From Delphinus delphis (Eukaryota > Chordata > Mammalia > Artiodactyla > Delphinidae), in the NCBI RefSeq assembly GCF_949987515.2, contig NC_082691.1, positions 62,999,740 through 63,063,739 of the forward strand: a DNA stretch of 64,000 nt, in the 5' to 3' direction. This document shows positions 36,131 to 47,280 of this stretch, in pieces. Made by a program: the position numbers and the translations under genes. A model generated the notes under the pieces. The model saw only the letters and a list, made by a program, of their open reading frames with translations, was not told the origin of the DNA and ran no database searches. How positions within the stretch are numbered: position 1 is the stretch's first letter; each line of letters begins with the position of its first letter.

Positions 36131-37150
36131 CTGAAAGCATATTCATCATCCTCACTGAGCTGTGGGATGAAATACTTATTTTGGAAATAATGATTCCAGG
36201 TAGGAGGGCAGTGAAAAGGGGGGCCTGTGAGAAGCAAGTGTTTTATTACACAGTTTCTAAAATGTGAGCACTTAATGCTCTTTCATTATCACATATTATT
36301 ACGGTTCTATAAAAATCGTTTTTAGGAATCAATCCCGAAGTTCTAAAGCCCCCTCCCCAAAAAGAGCTAGAAGGCAGAATTTGGAAGAAGCCCTATAAAC
36401 AGAGAAACGATACTTCAGACTCTACGTGTTAAGACTTATGTTGGCAGAATCCACACACAAGACTTTGTCCGCCCTATGTGAATGCAGTGACTCTCACGCC
36501 ATCACTTCAAAAGATGGTAAGCTTTTTATAAAAGAGAGAAGATGGGTATGAGTTTCCTATTTTTGAGATGGGAAAACTGAGGCTCGGAAAGCATAAGTGA
36601 AATTCCTTTAAGTGAAAGTAGTGACGGCGCTGGAAAGAAAAATCCATCTATTTTGATTTACAGTTCCACTATTTCTCCACTGGATGCTCAGCCCATTTGG
36701 GGAGCATCTCCACCCAACCCTACTCAATCTCCCTTGGTATTTCCACTCCCTTCATTGGGATCTGGGTTTTCATCCCAGGGGATGCATTAACTTGAAAATG
36801 TATTACTGGCTGATCACTCTGGCACAGAAAACATCAAGAGGCTTTTGACCCTTGCTCACCCATTGGGATGAAGACCTGGAGACAAAGGAGTCAAGTGAAA
36901 TTGATGGGGAGCTCCTAGGCCCTTACAAACATCCCCGTGCCAAAGGAGAACCAGTTACAGATTCCATCTGAGCTTCAAAATATCACCAAACTGAGGAAAA
37001 GCCAGTGGAGCCAGCCCTTAAGTCCACATGGGGAGGTGACGATGCTTCCACACATGTAACGGACCTTGACAACTACAAGCATTTCATAGACTCTTCTGCA
37101 CTCATTCTTCAGAAAAAGCCCACCCCACGGCAAGGTACTCTGAGGGGATT
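36131..37150. other. Intronic sequence, nothing recognised
   Basis: No exon or repeat family called. Confidence 0.45.
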
Positions 37151-37154
37151 CTCC

Positions 37155-37355
37155 AGTGCAGTGTTTCTCAAACTCAACTGTGCACAGGAATCTGGGGATT
37201 TGTTGAAATCCAGACCCTGATTCAGTAGGTCTGGGGTGAGCCTGGGGCTCTGCATTTCTAAAAAGCCACCAGGCAATGTCGATTCTGCTGCTCCCAGGTC
37301 CACACTTCGAATAGCAAAGCCCCAGGACACGGTTTGATAAACCACAATTCTAAGG
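37155..37355 (+). repeat. MER5A-type hAT element
   Basis: 'cagtgtttctcaaactcaac', 'cctgattcagtaggtctggg' and 'ggctctgcatttctaaaaag' in consensus order. It ends less than 200 bp from the PDE1C 51-nt exon. Confidence 0.85.
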
Positions 37356-37541
37356 ACTGAAAAGGCAACAGCAATGAATAACTCACTGGCGGTGGGGCTC
37401 AAATGGAGTAATAACCCACTGAAGACATTTCCTATATTACTCTTCTACTAGCAGTGTTTTACTGACACCTGGCAGGGTGAACCACACAGGTAAAAAGGCT
37501 CTGAAGGAGCCCAGGAAAGGAGTGAAACAAGATTTACTCAC

Positions 37542-37592
37542 GGGAGAAGCAGGCAAGTGGTCTGGCAGTCTTATCTCCGGCTTCATTTGCAA
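37542..37592 (-). CDS. PDE1C: PDE1C exon (N-terminal region, long isoforms), 51 nt
   Basis: Small internal exon on the minus strand. The acceptor is a T-rich tract ending 'tttttttttccag', and the donor is TCTCCC|gtgagtaa, a strong consensus. In phase 1 it reads _TT (Val if the previous exon ends in G), then ANEAGDKTARPLACFS, leaving a final C that joins GG of the 172-nt exon to make Arg, followed by SKSQNCLW. That junction matches the PDE1C long-isoform N-terminus as I remember it and shows the two exons can be spliced directly together. At 51 nt (17 codons, phase 1-1) it can be included or skipped without shifting the frame. The exon encoding the start codon was not found between here and the window's end, so it probably lies upstream outside the window. 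Confidence 0.85.
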
Positions 37593-37599
37593 CTGGAAA

Positions 37600-38795
37600 A
37601 AAAAACAGAAGATACAATTAAGAGCAAGGCACATGTGTCCGTAGAATATGCCCAACCTACAGCTAATCCTCTGGATGATTCACTATTACACTGTTTTTGA
37701 GAGTCTTTGTAAGAGGATAAAAGCAACTTCACTCCCTCTCTTTCTATATTTCCAGTGCTGCTCTCAATGTCTAAACGAGGTCAAGAGCCTTAATCATTCT
37801 GATTAGAAAAGTGAATTAAGCTGGAGACGACCTAAACAATACCTAGTTTACTAGGCTTACAGGAGTTAACTGGCTTGCATGCACTGAGTAAGAGGCGTGC
37901 ACACCAGGCTTCAAAGCCAGCGCACATCCTTCTGCTTTAAGCTTCCTCTCACCGGGATGTCCTTCAGCACACAAATGCACCCCAAGCACCTGACATCAGT
38001 CTGATTTTCTTGGTCCATGGTGCAAAGCAAGGCAGGGATTTCAGAAGATAGTAAGGTTGGTTATTGTTAAGAAGGATATTTAAATTTAGAGTCTAACAAA
38101 TAGGAGGATCGAGAAAATTGTCCGGAGAGCTGCCCTAGAAAACCGTACCCCTAACGCTTCTCAGCAGGGTCGTTCACCCTCCTCTGAAAAGCCTCTGTAT
38201 AATTTATCATCTTGATAGGGTCATAATTACCATCCCCTATATTTACGAACACCATCTTCATGGATAAAAAAGATATCAATTGTTAAATTGAAACACAAGT
38301 TTCATCCCCTTTAAATATCACTTTTAATGCCCATAATGACTATAACCTTGGGTGTTTTGTAGATATTCGTGATCAACTTGAATGAACATTCAGAGCAATC
38401 AACTGGAAAAACCTGTTCATTTTAGTTTAGGAAAGAACATCCAATACATATGCAGAATAAAGGAGATTGCCAATGTAATCATTAAAATCATTCTCATCTA
38501 TGAGAATTTGCAGTACAGGACAAAAGAAATAACTACTTCAGAAATGTATTACATCATGTTGCAAAGAATGGAAGGAGTCAAAAAATTCCTTTCACCCTTT
38601 CAAAGGAGTGAAAAATTTTTAATTTACCATAATTTTTTTAATTAATGAATTTAATCTCAGTCTACTTTGTGCTTCGGTCATTTGCATTGCCCCACTGTCT
38701 GCACTCTGTATGTATTACAAACAAGACATTCTACAAAACAACCAGCAGGGGGAGGTAACATTGCATCCTGCTCCCATTCTCTCTCACACCCCAGC
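37600..38795. other. Intron upstream of the 51-nt exon
   Basis: Starts with the acceptor polypyrimidine tract (37593-37612). About 38180-38620 is non-repetitive, AT-rich and free of recognisable repeats, so it is a candidate conserved non-coding stretch; only comparative alignment could say. Confidence 0.4.
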
Positions 38796-38799
38796 ATTT

Positions 38800-38860
38800 T
38801 GGAAAGAAAGAGAGACAGAAATGGAGAGTGGAAGACAGAGAGGGAGGGCGGGAGAACGGA
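38800..38860. repeat. GA-rich low-complexity tract
   Basis: Mostly A and G, with GAGA and GGGA motifs. Confidence 0.8.
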
Positions 38861-38989
38861 GCAAGACCTAGTTCGCTATTGACGTGAGTTTCCTGGCCTT
38901 GAGTTCAAATCGTTTCCTCTTTGGACACTACAGATCTCTAAAGAAAGAAATAGAGCAAGGTTATGTTTGCTGCAGAAACTGACGGGCTG

Positions 38990-39240
38990 CTTTTAAAGTA
39001 GGAATATGAAGACCATCGCCATTGCTGAGAACACCAGCAAGCACTAAAATGTTCAGCTTGGAGAGCGCGTGTTTTCCCTGAGGGAAGAAGGAGGGGTGGT
39101 CGCGACACCGTCACAGTTTCACATGCCGCCATGGCTGCTTCCTCACCCACAGGCTTTTTCCTCCCCTCCCGCCACCCTATCCAAGGGTGGGAATTGCTGA
39201 CCCAGATCCAAGTCACGCCAGGAGAGGCAGGAATCAAGAT
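38990..39240. other. CpG-retaining, non-repeat patch
   Basis: Several CpGs in a short span ('agagcgcgtg', 'tggtcgcgacaccgtcac', 'catgccgccatgg') in an otherwise CpG-depleted intron. On the minus strand it has 'gcagccatggcgg', a near-ideal translation start context, and a pyrimidine tract ending 'cttccctcag'. I could not build an exon whose phase fits the next PDE1C exon. It could be a regulatory patch or an unrecorded non-coding exon. Confidence 0.3.
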
Positions 39241-39339
39241 CTAGGCCAGTGAGAGTTGTCTCTACCCAGAAGGAATTTGAACCCTGCTAGCAGCATTATT
39301 TTCCTAAATGCAGACCCAGTGCCCCAAGGTCTCCCATGA

Positions 39340-39620
39340 TGTCCCAACATCTACAAGATGCAATCCAGCTAACCTGACCTAGTACTGAAAACCTGGCACC
39401 ACCTAGTCTTCTCAGCTCACTGTACTTCCCAGCGCTTCCTTCAGGGCCCAGCCACACACTCTAAATGGACAAACACGCCCTACATACTCTCTGTCCTCTT
39501 TGCTACTGCTCCTTTGCCCCCTCCCCTCTACACACCCCTCCCCACTGCTTCACTCCTGCTCATCCTTTAAGATTGAGAAGGAGCCGTTCGTTTCTGAAAA
39601 GCTCCCCTGGCTTCCAGCAT
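39340..39620 (+). repeat. L2 LINE 3' region
   Basis: 'caacatctacaagatgcaat', 'tgacctagtactgaaaacct', 'cagctcactgtacttcccag' and 'catcctttaagattgagaag' follow the sense L2 3' consensus order. Confidence 0.65.
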
Positions 39621-39664
39621 GGCTTCTGCAGTCCACAGACCTCTGCCCGTGCTCCGCACTCCCC

Positions 39665-39890
39665 GCGCACACCAGTGCTTCTCAAGCTTCAGTGGTGAGA
39701 CCGGCAATGCCCCGCGCAGGCACCAGAGTTACCAGGAAGGTTGTTAAAATAAACTGCAGGGTTTTTTAAAATGCAAGTTCTGATTCAGTGGGTCTGGGAT
39801 GGGGCCCGAGAGTTTGCATGTCTAACAAGTTTCCAGGTGATACTGAGAATGCACGTCTGGGGAAACCATATTTTGAGAACAGCTGCTCTA
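39665..39890 (+). repeat. MER5A-type hAT element
   Basis: 'accagtgcttctcaagcttc', 'ctgattcagtgggtctggga', 'gtctaacaagtttccaggtg', ending 'ttttgagaacagctgct'. Confidence 0.85.
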
Positions 39891-41195
39891 AACTATAAAT
39901 TACCCCACCTGAGACAAGGATCATAACTTTTCATCTTTTTGTTTCCAATCTTTCAAACAGTGACTGGCACGCAGAATAATGCATTCCTCAATATTTTTAG
40001 AACTGAATGAAGTAGACTGAAATTCATACCAGTGCCACAGATGGCTCCGTAGAGAGAGCCCTCAGATTGGCTTCCAGAGGACTCTAAAAAGCCCCAGGTG
40101 TGTTCTGCTTGGCCCCTACAATGTCTTTCATTTTTAAACAATTAGTTGTCTGCATTTAAAAATCAAGGGGTTTCAAATATAAATGCAGATTGTCAGCTTC
40201 TCTCAATAACTGAGTAACTATCCAGACCCATGGGCCAGCAATGGGTCACCACTGAGACGCCCCGTATGGGTGAGTCCAGCTCCTGGACGTTCGGGAGGCA
40301 GCTCTTTGCTGACTGGCGTGGGCTTTCTATACCCTTGGCGTGGGTTCAGAAGGCAGGTGAAGACAGGACCTCTTAAAGGTCTTAAAGAAGGAAACTAAGA
40401 CTCAACAGAGACCAGCACTACAAGGAGTGGTTGTGGCCAAGCTTGCTAAGCCCCTCTGTTCCCAGCCCACAAACTGCCCCGACATGTTCGATGGTCCACC
40501 AGCACAATGCTGGCCGGCTCAGGACACACGGGGGCTTCTTGACCAGCAGAGGGGCTTTCCTACACTGCTGTTTGCCTTTTATTTTAAAAAAATATCTAGC
40601 AAGCTTCGACAATGAAGTAGATGTTCCATTTATCAAGTGCAATTAGAGCTTGAATTTGGCAAGATCTCATAAAAATGCTTCTGTAGATTTAAGGAAAGTT
40701 AACCATTTAAGGAAAGTTATTATGCAGATTTACCAAAAGATGTGCTGGGTATAACACGTAGACCGGTATGTATTACTAATTCCATTGGTGCTGAACTGTA
40801 TATCTTGGCTGCGTGTGTGTTTCGCCAGAAAGAAATGAGCGGAAGGATGCGCACCAGATATAGTAACAGTTATTTCTTCCATGTGCTGGCATTTGGGGAG
40901 ATTATCAGCCTTTTTTATACTTTTCTACATAAACCCAACAGTTGGATAAGCACATGCCATCCTTATAATCAGAAACAAATTTTTTATTAAAGGGGTAGAA
41001 AACAATTAACTGTTATATATAGTTTGGGTCATTATATATGTATGTATATTTATTTATATGAAACATATTTCAGATTCAGATTTCAGAGCAGTCTTGAATC
41101 ACAGAATCCAGGGGACCTTCTATCTTTAGTCCAAGGGGACTCCCTATAAGTCTCAAGAAATGAATCACCCACTCCCCTCTCCAGGGGGTTTCACA
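39891..41195. other. Intronic sequence, mostly unique
   Basis: Contains an 18-bp-period tandem duplication at 40687-40719 (two 15-base copies of 'atttaaggaaagtta') and an AT-rich tract at about 41012-41060. No exon found. Confidence 0.45.
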
Positions 41196-41199
41196 CTTC

Positions 41200-41370
41200 C
41201 TAGGTCAGTGGTTTGCAGCCCTGGCCACATGTAAGAACCACTAGAGAAGTTTTAAAAAATCCTGATGCCCAGACCAATTAAACAGGGCCTCAGCGGGCGG
41301 GACCCAAGCATCCACACTTTCCAAGTTCCCAGATAATTCCAATGAGCAGCTACGGCTGTGAAGCACTAAC
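41200..41370 (+). repeat. MER5-type hAT element, diverged
   Basis: 'aggtcagtggtttgcagccc', 'gtaagaaccactagagaagt', 'cctgatgcccagaccaat' and 'ccaagttcccagataattcc'. Confidence 0.7.
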
Positions 41371-42650
41371 AAATGGTGTAACTTCAGACACCTTTATCAA
41401 AGCAACATTCAGGGAGGAAGATGCCTTCAGAAATAATTACCCCTATTCAGTTCTTCTTTTCAGGAGGCTATCGTTTTGTCATTAAAATCCTGAACAGAGA
41501 CGTGCCTCTGCTTTATGAAAAATTCAACAGTTAAGACTGCAAACATAACTATGGAGATCAATTAGTGGGCAACTCTTCACATTGTGAAGGGTTCTTTATA
41601 AAAGGATTCACCTCACATTGCCTCTAACCTTCAATACATGTGTACTGAGAGCCACCTGGGAGCTCAACACAGGACTAACCTCTGGGAGGATTGCAACAGT
41701 AGGTTTCATTCAGCTTTGACATACAAGCAAGTTAGGGAGGTAAACTATGTCTCTCAATCTGGGTTTATCCAAGTGTGTTCAGCTAGGGAACTGACTTTAA
41801 GATAATGATGATATGACACAGATTCCTTGGTCCCATTCCAGACCCACTGAAATGGAATCCTGCAAGGGAAGACAAGATTCTAGAATTTAAACAACTGCTA
41901 CTTAATGTCTGAGAAGCAGCATTCTAAATGAAGTGTGCCCCTGGTATGTTTGCTTTATGTTCCCCCCCACCGCCGCCCCGGCAGAAAATTGGCCAGAAAC
42001 AAATCTTAAAGATTCTCCAAAGGAGACCAGTGGGGAGAGGCAGGTGAGACAGGATGGTGAGAAAGGAAGTTAACTCAAGAGCAATGAGCATCTCAACCCC
42101 AACTGAGTCACAAACATTCCAGGCCATCAGAAAAAGATGGGGAGGGTGGTCCAAACAGTCGTAGTGGTGGCATGGGCAGGTACACACTGCTTTGTAACCA
42201 AAACTAGCACCAAAAACACTGCCACCCTTGTTTTGAAAACCCTGGCACCTGGGGGAGCATAAATGCAGCTGGGGTGCTGGGTGCCAGGGCAAACACACAA
42301 CGAGAAAGCTGTTCACAGGAGAGCCTTGCTTCCTGCAAGGAAATCTACCTGGCATGCTGGCTGGCTGCTGTTCTGCCACTAGCTCTGGGGCTTGCCAGGG
42401 ACCCCCTCCAGGTGAGGTCCTTTGGGAAGCCTGCTGGCTGGAAAACCACACACAAGGGACTTCAGAGAAGAGGGTGTTGGAATGAGGTTCCAGGCACCCT
42501 CCTAGTTTCTGTAGAAGGTGAAGCTCGGCATTGCTCACAGATGCTTGGCCTCACCTCACCTTGCCTTCCACTTGCAAAGACCCAAGCAAGGAAAACCGAA
42601 TGGAATACTGGGGAGAAAGAGACTCCGTCCAAGATCGAGTGACAGCTTAC
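41371..42650. other. Intronic sequence, nothing recognised
   Basis: Long overlapping open frames occur on both strands at 41924-42642 but have no splice logic or protein resemblance. Poly-C at 41961-41968. Confidence 0.4.
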
Positions 42651-42654
42651 CTAG

Positions 42655-42925
42655 CTGTCACCTTCTAATTAAGGTGTTCCATGACCACCTTATTAAGATC
42701 GCAGCTCCCGACTCCCCTTCTCCCTCTGCCTCATCCCCCTTCCCTGCACAATTCCTCCTGGAAGCACTTATCACCTTCTCATATGCTCTGTTCTTCATTC
42801 ACTGGGTTTACTGCGTTTTGCTTCCACTACAGTCTAATCCCCACACAAGCACAGATTCTCTGCCAATGAAAAAACTACTATATTCCTAATGCCTAAATGC
42901 CTGGCACAGTATTGAATCAATGACC
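42655..42925 (+). repeat. L2 LINE 3' end
   Basis: 'cctcctggaagcacttatca', 'tgccaatgaaaaaactacta' and 'cctaaatgcctggcacagta' follow the sense L2 terminus. Confidence 0.55.
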
Positions 42926-43040
42926 AACGTCCTACCATGCAGAGTGCGATGGGGGCCAAGAACTGGAAGCAGAATAAGAAGATGGTACAAGGACATTAAC
43001 ACCCACTGAGCATTTAAATGTTCTATAAGTATTCGTTCTG

Positions 43041-43245
43041 GGGACTCGCTGGTGGTCCAGTGGCTAAGAGTCTGCGCTCCCAACGCAGGGGGCCCGGGTT
43101 CGATCTCTGGTCAGGGAACTAGATCTGGCATGCTGCAACCAAAGATCCCACAAGCCACAATGAAGATCCCGCACATAGCAACGAAGGTCCCACATGCCAC
43201 AACTAAGACCCGGCACATCCAAATAAATAAATAAATAAATAAATT
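43041..43245 (+). mobile_element. CHR-related tRNA-derived SINE, first of a pair
   Basis: Head 'gggactcgctggtggtccag', B box 'gggttcgatctct', body 'cagggaactagatctggcat', tail (AAAT)n. Left target site 43027-43040 ('aagtattcgttctg') is matched, with 2 mismatches, at 43589-43602, beyond the second SINE. Confidence 0.9.
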
Positions 43246-43249
43246 TTTT

Positions 43250-43568
43250 AGAAATTTGTTTTTATTTTTGGCTGTGTTGGATCTTCGTTGCTGCGCACTG
43301 GCATTCTCTAGTTGCGGCGAGCGGGGGCTACTCTTCATTGAGGTGCATGGGCTTCTCACTGCAGTGGCTTCTCTTGTTGGGGAGCATGGGCTCTAGGTGC
43401 ACGGGCTTCAGTAGTCATGACTCGCGGGCTCTAGAGCGCAGGCTCAGTAGTTGTGGCGCACGGGCTTAGTTGCTCCATGGCATGTGTGATCTTCCCAGGC
43501 CAGGGATCAAACTCGTGTCCCCTGCATTGGCAGGTGGATTCTTAACCACTGTGCCACCAGGGAAGCCC
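43250..43568 (-). mobile_element. CHR-related SINE inserted into the tail of its neighbour
   Basis: On the minus strand it starts 'gggcttccctggtggcacag' (43549-43568 on plus) and runs to a T-rich plus-strand start at about 43250. It lies tail to tail with the SINE at 43041-43245; sequences like 'taaataaattttttt' and 'taaatatgtttttt' on its two sides may be its own target-site duplication. Confidence 0.9.
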
Positions 43569-43689
43569 GATAAATATGTTTTTTTTTTAAGTATCCATTC
43601 TGTCCTTCAGGAATACTTATAAAACATTGACTAAATTGCAGATAAAGCCCTGAACAATCGGTCATGGTCCCTGCCTTCACACTGAGTAA

Positions 43690-43835
43690 GACTGTCATTC
43701 CCATTTGATAGACAGGGCATTGGAACTCAGAAAAGTCAGGTAACTTTTCCAAGACCACAAAGTTGTGTGTCAGAATTCCCAATCAAGGTATGCCTGGCTC
43801 CAAAGCCCAGGTTCTTTCCATTTAGCCTCTTTGCC
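43690..43835 (-). repeat. MIR SINE fragment
   Basis: 'gtcattcccatttgatagac', 'aactcagaaaagtcaggtaa' and 'ctggctccaaagcccaggtt': antisense MIR. Confidence 0.75.
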
Positions 43836-44269
43836 TTCCAAGAAAGGTAGGCAGATAAGAGCTGTGCTCCAGAGAGAGCTACCCCTAGAGAAAAGTCACA
43901 CTAAGTCCTGACCCTCTACTCCATGGCTCTAGCCCCAGTGAGAGCCATGTACCAGCCTACAGAGACTGGGGGAGGTCACCTGCCTGGGGATTTCATACCT
44001 GGCACAAGACCAGGAGGTGGTCAGCAGAGAGGGGCCCTTTTGTGAGATGGTCACAGGGGCCAGGACGCACAATAACAGGATCCAGAAGAGGAAGAATCTA
44101 GTTACAAAGAGAGGAGCTTCATTGCCACATTCATGCAAGAACCCCAGCTACCAGGTGTCTCCCTAACCCTATTAAATCTTCCACAGTTAGAAAACAGTAA
44201 CAAGGGAATAGGAACTAGAATCAAATCTTTGCGTGAAAACAGTACAACTCATAACACCAGCCCCCAGGA

Positions 44270-44400
44270 GGCAAGACCTATTCTCTTAACAGGGGAAGAA
44301 ACTGACATTCCAAGAGATCAAGTGGCTTGTCCAAGATGAGACCAAGGCCAAGCATCAGGGTTGGAAATATCATTTCTTCCAGATCCAAGTCCAGCATTCT
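44270..44400 (-). repeat. MIR SINE fragment, diverged
   Basis: 'aggggaagaaactgacattc' then 'caagtggcttgtccaagatg'. Confidence 0.55.
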
Positions 44401-44834
44401 CAGAGAAGGGAATGTACGCCATCTCTTTAACGCCCTTGTAGTGGTCTGTCAAGGGTAAAAGTAAAGGGCTTGGTTTCCTTTGCCCCCATTGGGTTTGATA
44501 AATATTGATGCTTGACAGCCCCAGGATATGTTTTAAACATAAACATATACAACTCTGATTGGCAATGGCTGAGCAGAGTACTGTGTTAGGGAGCCTTCTG
44601 ACACTGAGTCTGAGTTTAGCAAGATGTGTCTGTGATACACTACCAAAGCCTGTCATGGGCGGGATGGGGAGAGGCTGGAGGGAGAAGGTAGGATGGGTAT
44701 GTGGGAAAATCTCTGCCAGGCTGCATAGACCATAAAATAATAGGGTCAAAAAAATGGACAATTCACAGAGATAACTGAATTAATTAAATACTTATATAAA
44801 AATATATTACTTGACTTGCTTAAAATGAGAGCTG
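44401..44834. other. Intronic sequence, nothing recognised
   Basis: No repeat or exon called. Confidence 0.4.
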
Positions 44835-45060
44835 CTATATAACTAAGGACCAAACTAAGCACTGCTCCTTCATTACCTAATTTTATCTTCACAGCAACTC
44901 TCTGAGGTTATCACTATTATTTCCCTATTTTCCAGATATGGAAACTGAGTCTTTGAGAACTTAAGTAAATTCCCTGTGATGAAACAACTAGCGAATGGCA
45001 GATGTGGAAACTGAATCCAATAGCACCTTATTCCAGAGCCAGTGCTCTTAACCTGCATGC
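44835..45060 (-). repeat. MIR SINE
   Basis: 'acctaattttatcttcacag', 'tattttccagatatggaaac', 'agagccagtgctcttaacct': antisense MIR over most of its length. Confidence 0.8.
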
Positions 45061-47060
45061 TACCCATCACACTTTTAGCATGTGAGTATCAGTACTGTTT
45101 GACAAGCCTTACTTTCGAGAAACCCAGCCCTGGCAGGAGAACCCCTTGCCTCCCCTCCACTGAGCCTCAGGTCAGAAGCACCACACAGGGAGGCACTCTG
45201 TTCTCCTGCTCCATCAACAGAACAGAGCTCTGAAGTCCAACTGGACTGTGTGCCCCAGAGACATAAAAGGCCTCGCCACCCCTCAGCCTGTTCCTTTCTC
45301 CACTTCATTATTCAGAAATGCTTAGTGTTGCCTCATTATACCTTTTGGGCCCATTTGCCTGTCAAATCGACTCCAAATCAGGCTCTTGCACAAAAGAAAA
45401 TAAAACCTATTTGTAGTGATGACTCATTAGTGCTGATAATTTGAGAGTGGAAGGGATGGTGCACCTTCCGGGCCCTTCTCTCCTGGAGTAATAGGCAAAT
45501 CCTTGCAGAGGGCAAGGTTTGCCTGCCAGAGGGCAGAGTGGCTCGCCAGCTCATTCAACCCAGGGTGCGATGAAATACAGACAGAAAGGAAAATCAAATA
45601 AGTCTTTGCCAACCTGAGAAGACAGCTTGGGAAACAGATTGCCCTTTGTGTTTTTTTTTTAAATTAATTTGAAGGAATTGGGGTCATATGAAAAAGCTCA
45701 TGTAATATATTTCTATCTTCCCTGGTCCTAATTGTATACATTTGTTTATTTATCTATATCCAACCTCATTCCACAAATTATACTTTATTTCTATTTTGCT
45801 CTGTACACCAATCCTTTATGTAACAAAGTGGGATATTAATAAAAGTGAATTTTACGTTTTTCAATCACTTCCTGGCTCCCTTTCCCTGGCCTCTCTTTCC
45901 AAGCTGCCAGGTTTCAGACTGACTTTCCATGGCTTCCAGTTACTCAGATCAAACAATCTATTAACCTCTACTGAGCACTCATTCCCTGAGCCCCTTCCTC
46001 CCCATGTCTTGCTGGACTCAAGGATGGATACAACTGGTCCTTGGGTGGGCAGGAGTCCACTGAGACCAGAGGCCTGGCACTGAGCTTCCTGACACAGATT
46101 ACTGGAGTTATTGCAATACAAATTTATTACGGTACCTGGTATTTCTGCAGAAACCACCTGGCCAAGCTACCAGGTCCTGACCTCAGGAAGCCCGAGGCCA
46201 AGTTGGGGAAACATAAAATTAATACATGAAATGATCTAAACTCTGCTGAATGCCAAATGAAGGGTCCTTGTTCACAGAAGGTAGAGACTGTGGTGGTCTG
46301 GAGTGAGGAGAACAGAAGGCTTCTAGGAGACCCAGGGCAGGTGAGAGCCAGGGAGGTGGAGAGGATGATAGGATCTGTTCCAGGGAGAGGGGAGAAGTGT
46401 GGTACATTCAAGGCCTGGGAGCAGACTGAGATGGACCAACCATACCCTAAATCTCTCCCTTTCTCAGGCAAGAAAAGCTTTTAATTGAGGGAGGGGGTAG
46501 TAAAAAGCAGAGACAAGAGCTCTCTCCTCTCTTGATACATTATAAAATGCCTCTCACTGCAACTCTGCCTTCTTTCCTATTCCCATCTACAAAAGTGTCG
46601 CATCTGCGGATGGACACGTGAATTTATCCAAGAGCAGATATGTCTAAACATGCTCTAAATTCAGGTGCTGGTACACCAGTCCAGAGTCAGCAGTCACTCC
46701 AAAGCACCACCACCCGACATGCACCCGGCTGCTTCCCAATGGTAACAGCCTGTGGGGCTCTGTCCAGCCCTCCTGGCTGATGCCCTGGTGACAACCACAG
46801 ACCCCGGGCTGTACGACTGCTGGCCCACAACAAGGGTGACACCTGAGTGACCAAAGCAGTGCCCATACAGGGCCACCTTACTACTCTGGCCTCATTAAAA
46901 CACCCCAGTTGAGCAAACCAGGACGGCTAACACTTAACAAGAATCAGAAATGAACAAGATTAAAATACAATATCAAGCCAGCTGTTCAAACTGTTAACTA
47001 ATTAAGTCCAACCCAAATAAGGCAAAGGAAATAAGTACAGAGAAAAGGAAGGGAAACCCC
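45061..47060. other. Intronic sequence, nothing recognised
   Basis: About 2 kb without an exon, RNA gene or repeat I can name. Short T run at 45652-45660. Confidence 0.45.
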
Positions 47061-47064
47061 TGTA

Positions 47065-47280
47065 ATGTATTAAGCCTTACTTCATGCCAGGCACTGGCAA
47101 GAACTTTACACTCATAATTAATTTTTATTTAATTTTCACACCGTCCCATGAGGTGAGTATTATTATTCCCATTTTCAGATAAGGAAACTGAGGCTTAGAA
47201 AAGTTAAATAACTTGCCCAAATCAGGTCTAGTAAATGGGAAAGCTGGAAGTGAACCCAGTTCTGTGAGCCCTTTTCTTTT
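47065..47280 (-). repeat. MIR SINE
   Basis: 'ttacttcatgccaggcactg', 'cattttcagataaggaaact', 'agttaaataacttgcccaaa' and 'ctggaagtgaacccagttct'. Confidence 0.85.

Noticed and set aside
38938..39237. Alternative PDE1C first exon starting in a good Kozak context
   Set aside because: Following the start codon frame to the nearest GT donors gives the wrong phase for the 51-nt exon; kept only as a finding about the CpG patch.
41924..42642. Overlapping long frames (204 and 122 codons) on opposite strands
   Set aside because: Both strands open together is typical of chance. There is no similarity to known proteins and no splice logic.
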